From NCBI GenBank assembly GCA_951230915.1, contig OX579639.1:15438001-15502000 (forward strand): 64,000 nt of DNA, read 5' to 3'. Source of the DNA: Antitrichia curtipendula. Taxonomy: Eukaryota > Streptophyta > Bryopsida > Hypnales > Leucodontaceae. Under the pieces are notes generated by a model. That model made no database searches. It worked only from the letters and a program-made list of their open reading frames with translations, and was not told where the DNA came from. Shown here piece after piece: positions 1 through 12,590 of the stretch (position 1 is the stretch's first letter; each line of letters starts with the position of its first letter). Made by a program: the position numbers and the translations under genes.

Positions 1-525
1 ATAGTGCCCTCTAGAAAGTAAGGTAACCTCTACAAAGTTTTTGCACAAACACGAATTTGCTAAAACTGTTAGTTTATTGAATATAACTGATAATTTTTTA
101 GCAAGTGAGTTGTCGTTACATTCCTCAAAATATCAACTTCCCAAATTCCAAAAAGTCTTCTTCAAATCAACTTGCAAATTTGTGTTAGGAGGTAGAATGT
201 GAAAAGATCATCATGCAATATAGTCACATGGGTTACCTTACTATCTAGGAGGTACTATATACATTAAATTATTGCAACGGATAAGGTAGGTTAACTTGTG
301 ACCTCCTAGATTTACAATGACCTTCTAGATATGCAATGACCTTCTAAATATAGTAATGTGCTTACTATAGTTATTTATATTGTTTTTAGAGAAAGAACTA
401 GTTGAATAAGCTCAAATATAAAGAAGAATCATATTAATCCAAAAATAACTTAAATTCACATGAATTTATCAAACATGTTTTCAGAAATATAACACCGTCA
501 ATACTTGGCGGTCATGACCATCTTA
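1..525. other. AT-rich intergenic sequence
   Basis: No coding, RNA or repeat signal that I can support. The word 'acctcctagat / accttctaga' recurs loosely between about 230 and 350, which may be a degraded local repeat. The stretch ends at the TTAA that flanks the first family B element. Confidence 0.5.
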
Positions 526-529
526 TTAA

Positions 530-1474
530 CCTCTAAAGTCACAAGGCTACCATTTAGAGGGCCAAAACTCTTTAAAATTATCATTTTTAATGCAAACAAT
601 ATAAATTTGAAAGTAATTTTTTTATTTGCACATTCAATCATAGGATCTTACACAAGACTAGTATGAGAATGCCTAGAAGAAATTTCAAAAACTTTGACTG
701 TATTGATTAGAAGATAAAAGCATTTAAAGTACAAAAAACATGTTTGTTTGTTCCTAGACTAACTAGATTATAAGTCTTTGAATCCTTTTAATTAAAATAA
801 ATAAATTGTACTACAATTTATAAATTAAATTTTTTTATATTGAAGAATTGAGTCAAGGATTTGGGATAAAATTTATTAAAATATCTACTGTAATTTTCAT
901 TCTTTAAAAATTGTTAAATCAAAGTAGATATAAGATAAAATGGAAAAAATAAATTGTTGATAGCTCTAAGATGGAGTTGAAACACACTAATTCCAATGGT
1001 GAGATTGTTCTAGAAAGAAAACTAAACCATATTCAAATGTTTTTTTTGAACATTTATTAAAATTGAGTTCAAAAACGGATTGAATACACTATTTTCTCAA
1101 GAATTTATTAAGATTGTCCGCAAAACAAGAAGCTTCATAACTATCACATTATTTATTCAAATGAAATGAATCAAATCTTTCTACATAGACAAGAATACAA
1201 TCTATAAGAAATTAAAATTGAACATTTAAATTATTTCTCAAATTTTTTTGTTTTTTGGAGTTGGCTGCCCTCTCCTATTTTATGCTTACTGTGGCATAAA
1301 TTTTGCTTTTGGGCACCAATCAAAATAAAAATTATATTTCCAAGAATCTAAAAATATAATCTAATTAGATTTCCTATCTGAAAAAAAAATTAAAATTTTT
1401 GCCAAAAATTGAGATTATAGGTACCTATCTAAACCTTCAAAAGTCCCACAAGGGGATTCTTGAGACTTTAGGGG
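530..1474 (+). mobile_element. TTAA-flanked MITE, family B copy B1
   Basis: A 945-bp element preceded by TTAA (526-529) and followed by ATAA (1475-1478). The left end reads CCTCTAAAGTCACAAGG and the right end GAGACTTTAGGGG, degenerate versions of the family B ends. The interior follows the family B order: the 'ggatcttacac..gactagtatgagaatg' block near 643, the 'ccaatggtgagattgttctag' block near 995, and the 'gggcaccaat' block near 1310. It has no coding potential and is one of the more diverged copies. Confidence 0.8.
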
Positions 1475-1547
1475 ATAAAAAAGGTTCAAAATTAGTGACC
1501 TACCACCCTAATCCCATTTGATGAGTGTTTTGAAAGCACAAGTTTAA

Positions 1548-2480
1548 CCCCTAAAGGCCCAAGGCCTCTTTTCTGCCAAAAAACACCCCAAACTGCCACT
1601 TTTTTAGCAAAGAGTGAAAAAAAATTAAAAATGTTTTTTTTGCACATCTAACCGTAGGATCTTACACCTAACTAGTATGAGAATGTGTGGAAAAAATTTC
1701 AGAATTCTTGACCGCACAGATTGCAAGATATCTACGTTTAAAGTGAAAAAAACAAAATTTTCAGCACATTGTGGGACTGGATTTTTTGACTTTTAACTTT
1801 TTTAACTTAAAACTTTTGCACTACAGAGTTTTGAGCTTTAAATCTTTATAGTGGAGAATTGCGTTGAGAGTCTAATTAAAAGAAATCAAATCAAAAAAGC
1901 ATAATTTTCATTATTAAAAAAATTGTTAAGGAAAAGTAGGTACGATATAGAAGGAAAATCTAAAGTATTTATATATTTTAGATGGAATTAAAATGCACTA
2001 ATCCCTATGGTGAGATTGTTCTAGCAAGTAAACTAAACCATGCAAAAAAAAAAATTGATAAATTTGAAAAATTGCATTTAGAAATGAATCCTACAAGTTA
2101 TTTTTTTCAAAAAGATGCTCTAACTGCCCGAAAAACAAGAATGTCCATAATTTTCTCATAACAAATCCAAATGAAATGAATCAAATCTTTCCAGATAGAA
2201 AAAAAATATAATCTATGAGAAAAAAATACTAAAAATAAATAAAAAATAAAAAAGTGCAAATTTTTTTTGCTGCCCATGCTGCCCCCCGTCCCCTGTTTTG
2301 AGCTTATTTGGTCATAAGTTTTGTTACCGGGCACCAGTTGTGAAAAAAATTATATTCCCACGTAGCTAATCAGCTTTCCTACCTCCAAAAAAAGTTTCAA
2401 AAAATCAGGAAAAAATTGCAGCCCATAGGTACCTGCCCAAAAACGCATTTGTCCCCCGAAGGGACAATGGCTTTTAGGGG
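1548..2480 (+). mobile_element. TTAA-flanked MITE, family B copy B2
   Basis: A 933-bp element flanked by TTAA on both sides (1544-1547 and 2481-2484). Termini are CCCCTAAAGGCCCAAGG and GGCTTTTAGGGG, so the first nine bases are inverted at the other end with at most one mismatch. It is one of the best preserved family B copies and is useful for building the family consensus. Minus-strand ORFs of 65-75 codons inside it are chance frames. Confidence 0.88.
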
Positions 2481-2484
2481 TTAA

Positions 2485-4139
2485 CATTCTAAAAGCACCT
2501 CTCTTCTTGCTTAAAATTGCAACTTGTTTTGATAAACATTTGTTCACAACTAAGTCTTTTAAACCAGTATTTAATGAATTACATCTTCACATCTTTATCA
2601 ATTTTAGATTGCCTATAAATAGATATAAATTTGATAACATTCTCTAGCAATAGCACCCAATTGTTTGCCCCCTCAAAACACGTTATATACTTTGTGCACA
2701 AAAATGGGTGGATTACTAACACAAATGAGAGGGGCCAATAGATGTCGAAATTGGGTGGATTGACAACATTAGACTTTTCTACCATAGATGAAATGTTGGA
2801 AGGCAAACAAGAAGTTCAAATATGTAGTGTTGCAAGGTTGGCCGGCGATATCTTTACAAACACATTTTGTCATTTTATGTCCTTTATATAAGTATTAGCA
2901 TGTTACGCAACAAGTACAGTATGAAGGAGATGGTTATGTTTAGGTATGTCAACTTGTAAAGGACAATAATCTTCCTTAAAACAATCTCCCATAAATTAAA
3001 GGCCTAATTAAAAGGAAAAGAATAATTTGAGGATTTCAATTGTATTTAAAAATTGTCCTCCTTAAAAACAACCATATCTTATTGAAATCAATTTTTTTCA
3101 ACAATGTAACTTGAACTCTACAAAAATTAATTAAAAGATATGGTCCACAGAATGATTGTATTTATTTAGAAAATTTTGATTCATGTAGTGAAACTTTACT
3201 ACATAAAAGTATTAGTTTTCTACATTAAAGCATACATTTCACAAATTTGATAATTTTCCTATGCAATATAAATATGTTAAAATTTATTCTATTTTTCATA
3301 ATTGAAAACATTAAAATTAATTTCATATGATTTTCTTAAGCACTTTGTCTGATAAAACATGTCAATTCTAAAATGCTGAATATAGAATAATTTTTTTAGA
3401 AAAATGGAGGTAAAGTGGTAGTTATCATGATAAGATTACTAATTTCTATAGCATGCAGAAGATTGATCTTAAAAAATCCACCTATAATGTACACGGAGTA
3501 TATTGGAATTTCTTGACATTGCACTTGAAGAATTATAAAATTACAATTTTCACAATTGTAGACAAAATAAATAAATCAGTGAAAAAATAAAAGAAATAAA
3601 AGAAATAAATTTTTTTAGATTTAATTTAATTTCTCTTATTTTCTTGAACTTAATAGCATTTCAAATCAATCCTTGAATCAAATCTATTATTGTTTGATTT
3701 TGAAATTGGCCTTTAACCTTGAATTTTGGTTTCAGGTCACCAGTCTAATTATTTGAAAATTTGATAGTTGGCCTATACAAGAACTTTCCACAAGTATATT
3801 ATTGTATACTTTCATTGGAATACAAAGTGAATGGTGTGGCTAATTACATGAAATTTTAATCTTCATAGAAAATTTATTATATTGGTCAATATTTAGAATC
3901 TTATACTTGAATTTGATATATATTTATCTTAAGGTATTTATTATTTTGGTGTTCACTTGATGGTCTATTATAATTGAATTTTATAAATTTTTGTCAAATG
4001 TAATTCCAGCAAATATTTTAAAATGTCATACTAATTTCAAAATGCCTTCAAAATTAAAAACTAATGTTTAAAATGGAAAAATTTAATAAATCAAAATCAC
4101 AACATAACAAGGCCATAGCAAGCTTTTTTACAAATCTTG
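2485..4139. other. AT-rich intergenic sequence without recognised features
   Basis: Very AT-rich sequence with no terminal-repeat signature, splice-like coding block or tRNA-like fold that I can support. A 75-codon minus-strand ORF near 2579-2806 has no recognisable domain. Confidence 0.4.
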
Positions 4140-5325
4140 AATTATAATTGGAGAGGTGATCAATATTGTTGTTGAAATTATTGAAAAACTCACATTTATG
4201 AATGAAAATGATAAAGTGGATGAAAAATTATTGTATGGAATCATGGGTTGTGTAGAAAGGGAAATGATCACTAGAAGGCCCATGATTGGTCAAAAGGGTT
4301 GTGTAGACAAGGAAATGATCAAGTGCCAGAAGGCCCATGGTTGGTCAAAAGGATTGTGTACACAAGGATATGAAAACTAGAAGGTTCACAGTTGGTCAAA
4401 AGGGTGGTGTACACAAGGATATTAACACTAGAAGGTTCACAATTGGTCAAAAGGGTGGTGTACACAAGGATATGAACACTAGAAGGTTCACAGCTGGTCA
4501 AAAGGGTGGTGTCAATATTCTTGTAGGTCGTTTTCTTGATTTAGACAAATCTGTTTTTCTCTCAAATAAGAGTGGCCTTGGCAACAAGTCTTGCTTGTAG
4601 TTATCTATTAAAAGAGGTCGGCACAACCGGACAAATAATCAGATTCCAACAATATTTTATCAAATGCAATAAAAGTTGTCAAAAGTAACCAAGTAGGGAG
4701 TTGAAGAGTTTTTTGAGAGGCAACTAGTGAAAGTTGAAGTATTTTGTATATTTGATATCCAGTTAAAGGTAGTCTAAAGTCAATAGTGGTGTTTGTATGA
4801 CTGACATTAACTTCAAATATTTGCAATTTATTAATAGGACCTTCAAAAATTTCCAAACCAATTTATTAATAGCTATCTTGATTTCAAATAAGTATTTGAT
4901 TGAGGTGAGATTACTCAAACAAAATTATCCTATCAATATATATAATAATAACTATCCAAACTATATTATTTTTAATTTATTGCAAATTATTGAAATATTA
5001 TTAAATTCAACTAATTTTTACAAAAAAATGTTTATAGGAACATATTTTATATGTGGCCATAGTTTTGAGCCCTCAATTTGCAATAAATTAGTGCAATATA
5101 AGAAAATAGTATAACAGTCAAAATTTTGCATTTCTAAGCTTTAGATTTTGCCATTTCAAGATTTTTGCCATCTAAAAGTAGGCTAATTCAAATTCACTAT
5201 GATTATTATTAAAAAAAACATTGTATAAAGTATAGGGTATCGATATATTAGAATGGACATATTCTTGCTATCTACTAAATCTTCAAGATTGAGTACATAT
5301 TGAGGTATAAAATACATACTGTAGA
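4140..5325 (+). mobile_element. degenerate repeat with Ty1/copia RNase H-like remnant, copy 1
   Basis: This stretch is colinear with 29745-30770. Both contain 'atgaatgaaaatgataaagt' or close to it, then a block encoding T-R-R-x-T-x-G, then 'cttgatctagacaaa', and both end near 'aagattgrgtac..tgaggtat'. In copy 2 the block reads S-T-R-R-S-T-T-G-Q, close to the RRSTTGY signature of Ty1/copia RNase H. In copy 1 it reads N-T-R-R-F-T-A-G-Q. The rest is too decayed to recognise. The copia assignment rests on this short motif only. What is secure is that a two-copy repeat exists. Confidence 0.45.
4246..4504 (+). repeat. in-frame 51-bp tandem repeat, five units
   Basis: Five head-to-tail units start at 4246, 4297, 4352, 4403 and 4454. 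Four are 51 bp and the second is 55 bp because of a 4-bp insertion. The unit encodes about 17 residues of the form GGVHKDMNTRRFTVGQK. From 4337 to 4600 the frame stays open for 87 codons. The homologous copy at 29861-29911 has a single unit, so the array expanded after the two copies separated. Confidence 0.85.
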
Positions 5326-5788
5326 CGATAGAAATAGGGGTTGTATAGTAGCTTCAATATTGACATTTTATTGAGATAGTTTTGAAGAGTCAATTTTTGG
5401 TTTTTTTTACCAATTTGGATGATGCATGTGCAAGTTTTATGAATGATGTTGTAAACAACTTTGGCCTAAATCACCTTTTCCTGAGGAATTTTTCATCTTT
5501 TATTTTCATTGCCTTTTGAGATTTGTTCACTTTTTTTGTAAAAGCTCTTACATTCTCACGTATCTAAATAATTTTAAATTTTTTTTTTGCACTCCATTTT
5601 GATTAGGTTTTGATGAAATTTTTAGAGGCCTTTGCGACAAAACACAAATGTGTTACAAAATATAAATTTAGTAACCTTCTTGAAGCTTGCATCATAGGAA
5701 AAAATGTTAAACATGAAAAATAGAAAGTATTTATACAATCAAAATTTAAAATTTATTTATAGATTTTCTTTAATTGAGTTCTAAAGAT
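5326..5788. other. AT-rich spacer
   Basis: Low-complexity AT-rich sequence between the copia-like repeat and element B3. Nothing recognisable on either strand. Confidence 0.4.
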
Positions 5789-5792
5789 TTAA

Positions 5793-6703
5793 CCCCTAAA
5801 GTCTAAGGCCTTGTTTTCAATCAAATTCCACTCAAAACTACCAATCTATTCCAAAGTGCAAAAGACTTTTAAAATTGTTTTTTTTGCATAGCTAACCATA
5901 GAATCTTGCACTAGACTAGTATAAAAATGTATAGGATTTTTTGGAAATTTTGACCACATGGATTCTAAAATATTGCATTTAAAGTAAAAAAAAGCCATTT
6001 TTTTGTACCTTGCTTGACTAGATTTAAGACATTGAATCTTCTTAACTTAAAATTTTTGCACCACCGATATTGAATTTAAGATTTTTATGTTGAAAAATTG
6101 ATTTGAAAGTCTATGAATCTTTTAATTTTTAAAAACCACTTGATTTTCATCCTTTAAAAGTTTTCAAATAGAAGTAGGTACAAGATTGAAGGAAAAACTA
6201 AATCATGACTAGGTCTAAGATGAAATTGAAACACAATCATTTCAATAGTAAGATTATTCTAACACACAAACAAAATCATGTCAAACTTCTTTTTTTGAAT
6301 TGTAAAAATTGCATTAAAAAATGAATCCTATAAATTATTTTTTCAAGAAGAAGCTTCTTCTTGAAATTTTTTCCAAAAAACAAGATGCTCATCACTATTC
6401 TAAATAGAATGAACTAATTCTCTCCATATAGAAAAAAATATTTTCTGTGAGAATTTAAAATTTTAAAATTTTATTTTGTCTTTTTGTGGTATATTTGAGT
6501 TTTATGATGAACCCCATTTGGGGCTTAGTTTGGTATTAATTTTTTTTCCTATGCATTGATTGAAATAAAAACTATATTTTAAGAAAGCTAATGTATTTTT
6601 CTATCTTCAAAGAGAAATTCAAAAAACCACGACAAAAATTAAAACTGAATGAGTCTATCCAAAATCCATTTTATTCACTAAAGGGACAATGGGACTTGAG
6701 GGA
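5793..6703 (+). mobile_element. TTAA-flanked MITE, family B copy B3
   Basis: A 911-bp copy with TTAA at 5789-5792 and 6704-6707. The left end is CCCCTAAAGTCTAAGGCC. The right end has decayed to GACTTGAGGGA. Internal order matches the other family B copies, including 'ctagactagtataaaaatg' near 5913 and the 'tcaatagtaagattattctaac' block near 6241. Confidence 0.82.
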
Positions 6704-6707
6704 TTAA

Positions 6708-7730
6708 CTTCAAATATTTACAAAGAATAAAATTTCTATCTTTGCCATTTGGATTCTTTTATAATTGATCAAAATTTTGGTTTTAATTCATTTGTGAAGA
6801 AAAACATAAAATTAAGAATGAGAACATCAATAGTAAACTTTACAACAATAGCCAAATACTAGACACTTTGCATTATTGTCCTCATAATTTTTTTAATTTA
6901 GTGATCTTAGTTTTGCATATAAAATTAGAAAGGCAACCCATACGCTTAGGAAAAAATTGTAAAATTTTTTCCTCAAAAATACTGGGAAGTTTGGTTGATT
7001 GGGCCCTTAGTCCCTTACAAGTTTGAAGCGTCTATTTTATTGGAAGTAACTTATAGTGAAATTGTTTATTGATTTTGATTGCACTGGTGAATCATAAGAA
7101 TTAAATATGCCAATGAAAGTATTCTACGAGTCTCAACTATAATTTATTGCACCATTTAAAAAGGGTTTGCTTTGCAAAATCACCGGGGTTCTAGCTACAA
7201 CTAAATGTGACCCAAGACATGAGAGAATTCCATAATCGTATCTTTATATACCTGCATATATCATTTTATATAAAGTACAAATGGCCACACGTCAATACAT
7301 GTATAGGCCAATTGAAAGTGTATTCATATTTGTAGAGTACGTATAAACCAAAATATATTTGCATTTGCATAATACATATAAGTTGAATATATTTTCATCC
7401 ATGTGTTAAATATATAAGAGTCATATAAATCATGTATAATACTATGTAATCATATAAACATTGTATAAATGTAATCAAAATACTTAAATAATAAATGCTG
7501 AAATTGCTGAAAATTCATCAAAATTTCAATTTAAGTATAAGATATTGTAATTTTTTGGAAAACTAATACAATTGTTTATAATTAAATCAAATTTTAAAAC
7601 CAAAGCTTTTATTGAATGTTTTTTAAGGCCATCTAAAGTTTACCTTCTTAAATTTGGCAACATCATCATATTTCTTTACTTCCAACCCTATAATAGTCAC
7701 TTCATAATTCCAAAATAAGAGTTCTACAAC
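6708..7730. other. AT-rich intergenic sequence
   Basis: No gene or element boundary recognised. It contains tandem-like 'catataa / catgtataa' words between 7370 and 7470. Confidence 0.4.
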
Positions 7731-7734
7731 TTAA

Positions 7735-8676
7735 CTCCTAAACGTTAGAGACTATTTTTTCACCAAAAATGCTCAAAATTGTCATTTCCAATACAAGTGC
7801 CATATTTTTGAAAATAAATAGATTTGGACTTATGTAACTGTAAGATCTTATAGTACGCATGTTTGAAAAGATGTGGAAAAAATTCAGAAATTTCCACCGT
7901 GTGGATTGCAAGATATTAGCGTTTGAGTTGACAAAATCTTTTTTTTGTCCCTGCTAAAAATTGGGCAGCTGCACTTCACAACATCACATTTGTATGTAAA
8001 AATGCCCCAAATGGTGGTTACGCTTTGGATTCTTTCTTCAAGGCAAGTTGGCTACATGCTTGAAATTTTTTAGATCATTTGGAATTGTACAACATATAAA
8101 AAAAATATAGTAAGTAGAAAGAAGTAGAGAATGATTCAAAATACTAAATTATTAACCATTTATTTATAGAATTGAAAAATGCCAATCCCAATGGTTGTAA
8201 TGTTGCAATAAACAATGTACACCTAATGTTTTTATTTTTTTTCAAAAATATTAAAAGTTGAATTAAATAAAAAACTTTAAAGTTTATTTTAGAGTAGAGA
8301 TTTTTTAACTATCCGTAAACTACCTACAACTAAAACTCCTCATAATTTTCATCTCATTAATCAAAGTAGAATGACTCAAAGCTTTCCATGCATATAAAAA
8401 TCTAAAGAATCAATTTCAAATTTTTATTCTCAAAATAAGTGATTTTTAAAGAAGTTTTTTAGCTACCCGAGCTGCCCGTTGAACAATGAAAACTACATAT
8501 CATACAATAACTTTTTGACCATGTAGTCCAAAGTTATAAAAATCGTTAGGCCTTAAAGCTACTCCTTGGACACATGTTGTTTGAAAATTTCAAAGAAAAT
8601 AAATAAATATTCCATTTATAGTGAGCTGCCCAAAATTGCTATGTTGCCAAAAAAATGCACTTTGGTCCTTTAGGGA
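7735..8676 (+). mobile_element. TTAA-flanked MITE, family A copy A1
   Basis: A 942-bp copy with TTAA at 7731-7734 and 8677-8680. Ends are CTCCTAAACGTTAGAGAC and TTTGGTCCTTTAGGGA. Diagnostic family A blocks are present in order: 'gggcagctgcacttcacaa' near 7963, 'ggcaagttggctacatgctt' near 8042, and 'gagctgcccaaaattgct' near 8622. At 8553-8556 it keeps the intact TTAA that in copy A3 is occupied by two family B insertions. Confidence 0.87.
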
Positions 8677-8680
8677 TTAA

Positions 8681-9623
8681 TAGAAAGATAACAATTTAAT
8701 ACATATCAACACCAAGTTTCATACCTAGACATTTAAAAACCAAACTTTTTGGAGCGCTCAAAACTTTGTTTTAAATTCTCTAACAACTGAATTTCTTTCA
8801 TTCCATCAAACATAACTTATACATATTGACTACAAATAAGATAAATGATAACAAGGTGAAAGAAAACATCCTCCTTCAATTTCATTACAATATTATTTTT
8901 TCACAGCTTGTTATGACTATTCAAACATTTGGCTCACCTACACTATGACTGACTATGAGACAAAAGAAGGAAAAGACTACCCTATATCATTTTCTTAAAT
9001 TGGCCAAAGGATTTTAGGATCATTCCGTATTCCATCAAATGGACTACTTTTCATCCATTGGTTATCCCTTTATTTTCTACAATTCTTTCCATACCCTATA
9101 TGTAGGTCTACAAAACCTTCAAAAACCAAAACCTAATCAAACCCAATTGGACCATAAAAAAATTTGAAAGGAAGAGAAAAATAAAAGAATGGGACTCTAT
9201 AGTCACTGAATGGCGGAAATAATAGGCTTGCAAAAACAAAAATAGTCAATTTATTTTGTGGACTTGGTTGGTTGAATTTTTGCCATCCAAATTGGTCTAC
9301 ATTCGAGCTCCACTAGACTAGTTTAGTGGTGTGGGTAGTTCATAGCTTGGCATTGCTAGCAATAGTATTTGAAAAAGTTGTATAGCCAACCAACTACCTA
9401 CCCCTTTAAACAGTAACAAGATGTTAGATACTCAAGATAAGTTAATAAGCTTTGTCATTAAACTAAAATGTTGTTCTCACCATGGCCCCTTTTCTTTCCT
9501 TTTTATTCGCTAGTTGAAGTCAAACAAAACCAATCAAAAACTATCTTTACATAGTAAATTTATTTGCATTTCAACATTGTATGTAGACTTTTGGGTTCAT
9601 ATGTGCACAAAGTTGTTTCAACA
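8681..9623. other. intergenic sequence, slightly less AT-rich
   Basis: No supported gene. The stretch around 9000-9400 has a somewhat higher GC content than its surroundings but no ORF with recognisable content. Confidence 0.4.
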
Positions 9624-9627
9624 TTAA

Positions 9628-10369
9628 CCTCTCAATGCCCAATCAACCATTTTATGGTTGTTGCCCAACTTTAGAGGTTGTCCGGATTTTTAAAATATAA
9701 TTTTTAAAATTATGTTTAACAAATATAGTTTGTTAAGTTATCTTTCAAAATCCATTTAAGAAAAAAACTGGACAAAAATTTGCTTTGAGTGATATTTTAT
9801 AATCAATCACTCTAAGAAATGTTTACTATAAGTTGTCTTTTGAAAGAAACTTAGTCAATCAGAGGCCAACCCAAGGAAAATTTTTCATGAGTGTGCAAAT
9901 GGGTGAGGATTTGATTGGTTACAATATATTATAGTGAATAGGCACGACCAAACAAAAATTTTGTTTTCTCAATGTTCCTCATTTAATTGCAAGACTTTGA
10001 AAACAATCTTTCATTTTTTCAATTTTTGTGAAAATTGCCATGCATATTTTAAGCCTATTTATAAATGCATTTGGTCAAATATGGAAAATTCTTCTTCTAT
10101 CAGATTTTGAGATATGGGCGTCTATAGTCATTTTGACTAGGAAAATAAATTTGCTTCGTCAAAAACTAAACTTTAGTTGAAGATATTTCAAAATTCATAT
10201 GGTCAAAGTCTTTGAAAATGAAAGAGTAGACTAATTTGATAGTGATAGTGATGAACAAGATACTATAGTTAGATTTTTCAAAATATTATTCAAAAAATTA
10301 TACTTTCTTTTTCAAAAATAGCAATTTGAAGGTGATTTGAGGTGAAAGACCTTCCTTGGACATTAGGGG
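9628..10369 (+). mobile_element. TTAA-flanked MITE, family D copy D1
   Basis: A 742-bp element with TTAA at 9624-9627 and 10370-10373. Its ends form an imperfect inverted repeat: CCTCTCAATGCCCAA on the left, and the reverse complement of the right end, CCCCTAATGTCCAAGG. The 3' part matches D2 (20191-20500). It differs inside from families A, B and C but shares the terminal design. Confidence 0.75.
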
Positions 10370-10373
10370 TTAA

Positions 10374-10887
10374 GAGGCCAAGTGCCCCTAGATAAATTAT
10401 GAAAAGCCTTAGAAAGGCTTTAAAGATTTTAATTTGTTTATTTTAATTTGTAAAGTTGCAACTAACAAAGGTAATGGATTTATATTGTTTTGATTTTTTT
10501 GCAATTTAAGTTGGATAAACTCACCATCAATTTCCTACCTTTCTATCTCTTATTCTAAACATTCAATATTTGAATTGTTAAAATAATTGAATCCGTAGAA
10601 CTTCAATTAGTTTAGAATGGATGGAAATATTACATTTATTCAATTAGAGGAAAATTTTGTCACAGGTTTGTATTCACAATTTTTTTCATACATTTGTACT
10701 TATTAAATCCTATTGACATACCTAAAACTTTTGAATGAATCCTTGCTGGTTGATGAAACCTTTTTAATGATGTTGCATTACAATAAGATCTTTTCTAGTT
10801 GATTATTAATTTTACTTACTTATCATAGGTCAAAAGAAAATTACAACATAAATATTTTAGCTGGATTTAAGGGACAAGCTATCTATA
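10374..10887. other. AT-rich intergenic sequence
   Basis: No recognisable feature. It separates element D1 from the composite element C1. Confidence 0.4.
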
Positions 10888-11009
10888 TTAACCTCTAACT
10901 ACCCAACCATCCATACATGGTCAATTTTAAATTTCAAGCTCATTTTGATGTAGGCAATTAAATTCCTTTGACTATTTTAAGTTTTTTTACAAGTAGTTTT
11001 GAAGATTAT

Positions 11010-11926
11010 CCCCTACAGTTTTTTGACCATGTTTTCCTTAAAAAAGACACTCCAAAATTGCTATTTCTAGTACAAGTACCAAACTTTTAGAAAATAAACA
11101 AATTTTGGACACATGTAACCTTAGGATCTTGTAGTCTGATAGTATGAGAAGATGTGGAAAATATTTCTAAAATTTCCACTACGCAGATTGCAAGATACTA
11201 GCATTTTGAAGTGGCAAAAATCCTTTTTTGGACTTGCAAAAAATTGGACAGCTGCACTTCACAAGGTCACATTTGCATGAAAAAATGTCCAAAATGGTGC
11301 TTCTTTAGACTCATTCATGATGGCAAGTCGGCTATATGCTTGAATTTTTTGGATCATTTGAAATTGTACAACATGTAGGAAAAAATAGTAAGTAGAAAAG
11401 TATAGAGAATGATTCAAAATACTAAATTATTAACAATTTATTTATGGACTTGAAAAATGCCAATCCCAACGGTTGTAATAAACAATCTACATCCTACAAT
11501 TTTATTTTTTTCCAGAAATATTGAAATTGAATTAATTAAAAGGACTTCAAGGTTTATTTTAGAGTAGAAATTCTATAACTACTAGCAAACTCTCCGCAAC
11601 TATAACTTTCATCTCATTAATCAAAATAGAATGATTCAAACCTTTTCATGAATACATAAATTTAAAAAATCAATTTCAAATTTTTATTTTTTCTAAAAAT
11701 GTTTTTTCTAGAATTCTTTTATGTTGCCTGCACTTCGTTCAAAACTACATATCATACAATAATTTTTTAACTGTGTAGTAAAAAATTATGAAAATTGTTG
11801 GGCTTAAGAGATACTCTTTGGACATATTTTGTGTGAAAATTTTTAAGAAAAAAATAAAAACTCCACTTGTAGTAAGTTGCCCAAAATTGTTATGTTGTCA
11901 AAAAAGGCAGTTTAGAGCTTTAGGGG
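11010..11926 (+). mobile_element. TTAA-flanked MITE, family A copy A2, nested in C1
   Basis: A 917-bp copy with TTAT at 11006-11009 and TTAA at 11927-11930. The left end has drifted to CCCCTACAG. The right end is CTTTAGGGG. It contains 'ggacagctgcacttcacaagg' near 11246 and the usual family A order. Sequences outside the two tetramers join to give the uninterrupted family C sequence. Confidence 0.88.
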
Positions 11927-12590
11927 TTAACTTTTGGTTAGCTTTCACTTTCATTGAAAAAGGTAAATATTTGTTTTTTGAGAGGTTTTCAAACGCGTAT
12001 ATGTACCATCAGTGAAGAGTAAAGCTTGCCTATTTTATTTCATTTCCCGGCTTTATGCAAAGCTTGCCAATTTCACTTAAGTTGAGATTTTAAAAATTGT
12101 ACATATCCATTTGCTTTAAAAATGGTTCCAATGGAAAGAATAAAGTATTTTTCATGATTTTCATGGTTGAAAATTTTGAACATGCAAGTGTCAATTTGGA
12201 GTTATTTTCAATTTTTACTTATAAAAAAAATTGCATTTCAACAATTGCAAGGTGGATTGTGTAATGAGCTTGATAGCTCTTCATTTGAACTTAAGGTTTT
12301 TAGAAGTGCATTTTAGTATGCCAACACAAGTTTTAGTTATTCATATCACCTCCAAGCCCCCGAAACTCTTATATGCAAATATCTCAAATATTGTAGGGAT
12401 GGATAACACACTAAAAATAAGATAATTATATTTATTTTGTTATAATCTATTGACTGCCATGCAATTTCACACTCAAAATTGGAATACACACTAATAAGCA
12501 AGGACTTATAAACATGTGTATGATTAGATTTTGAGGGAAAAAACAATTTGCTTCATTGGGGATAACTATAAACCCATGTTCTTTTTCTTA

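Noticed and set aside
530..2480. Reading the TTAA families as Harbinger-type elements with TTA/TAA duplications
   Set aside because: A 3-bp direct duplication does not fit TTAACCCC...GGGGTTAA on both sides, and the empty sites in C2/C3 and A1/A9 show exactly one TTAA.
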